NCBI GenBank assembly: GCA_030040395.1
Contig: JASHTU010000370.1
Location: 1-6,507, forward strand
DNA: 6,507 bases
From: Acidobacteriaceae bacterium
GTDB lineage: Bacteria; Acidobacteriota; Terriglobia; Terriglobales; Acidobacteriaceae
Reading direction: 5' to 3'
The notes under the pieces: model-generated
Told to the model about the DNA's origin: nothing
Database searches by the model: none
The model's input: the letters and a program-made list of their open reading frames with translations, nothing else
In this document: positions 6,493 through 6,507 of the stretch, in pieces
Numbering within the stretch: position 1 is the stretch's first letter
How the letters are laid out: each line of letters begins with the position of its first letter
Made by a program: the position numbers and the translations under genes

Positions 6493-6507
6493 GCAGCCGA
6501 GTTTACA

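Noticed and set aside
1..6507. Search by eye for CRISPR repeats, insertion sequences, tRNA/rRNA genes, integrase sites or defence and toxin-antitoxin genes
   Set aside because: Nothing of this kind is visible. Almost all bases belong to housekeeping genes, and the only gaps are 16, 10, 131 and 108 bp plus 15 bp at the right edge, so no previously undescribed system can be supported here.

Overview
The window is a G+C-rich chromosomal segment carrying seven protein genes: one rightward gene, cut by the left edge, and six leftward genes. The genes indicate a diderm (Gram-negative-type) bacterium: kdsB supplies activated KDO for lipopolysaccharide, and a YbgF/CpoB-like protein is normally periplasmic. 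The Ala/Pro/Gly/Met-rich linker of that protein, the GTG starts and the general protein style remind me of Acidobacteriota (Terriglobia-like). That assignment is an impression from sequence style and has not been tested by a search.

Layout, left to right. Bases 1-939 (+) hold the C-terminal part of a coiled-coil plus TPR protein of the YbgF/CpoB type. It converges across a 16-bp gap with a leftward phosphate operon, transcribed pstC (4381-3284), pstA (3273-2404), pstB (2403-1645), phoU (1648-956). These four genes are tightly packed: a 10-bp gap, then an abutting stop and start, then a 4-bp overlap. A 131-bp gap (4382-4512) separates pstC from the upstream gene ada (5634-4513). It contains a GC-rich hairpin at the ada stop codon and a promoter/Pho-box-like region before pstC. 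A further 108-bp gap (5635-5742) separates ada from kdsB (6492-5743). It contains a palindrome resembling the Ada-box core.

How the genes work together. PstC and PstA form the membrane channel and PstB the ATPase of the high-affinity phosphate importer. PhoU restrains transport and Pho signalling. The phosphate-binding protein PstS and the PhoR/PhoB two-component pair are not in the window, so they must be encoded elsewhere if the transporter is functional. Ada is a self-contained alkylation-damage sensor and repair protein with all its key cysteines. KdsB belongs to lipopolysaccharide biosynthesis and has no evident link to its neighbours.

I found no mobile element, CRISPR array, tRNA, rRNA or convincing new system. 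The long reading frames opposite pstA, pstC and ada are composition shadows. The points most worth checking are the candidate Ada box before ada, the candidate Pho box/promoter before pstC, and the absence of pstS.
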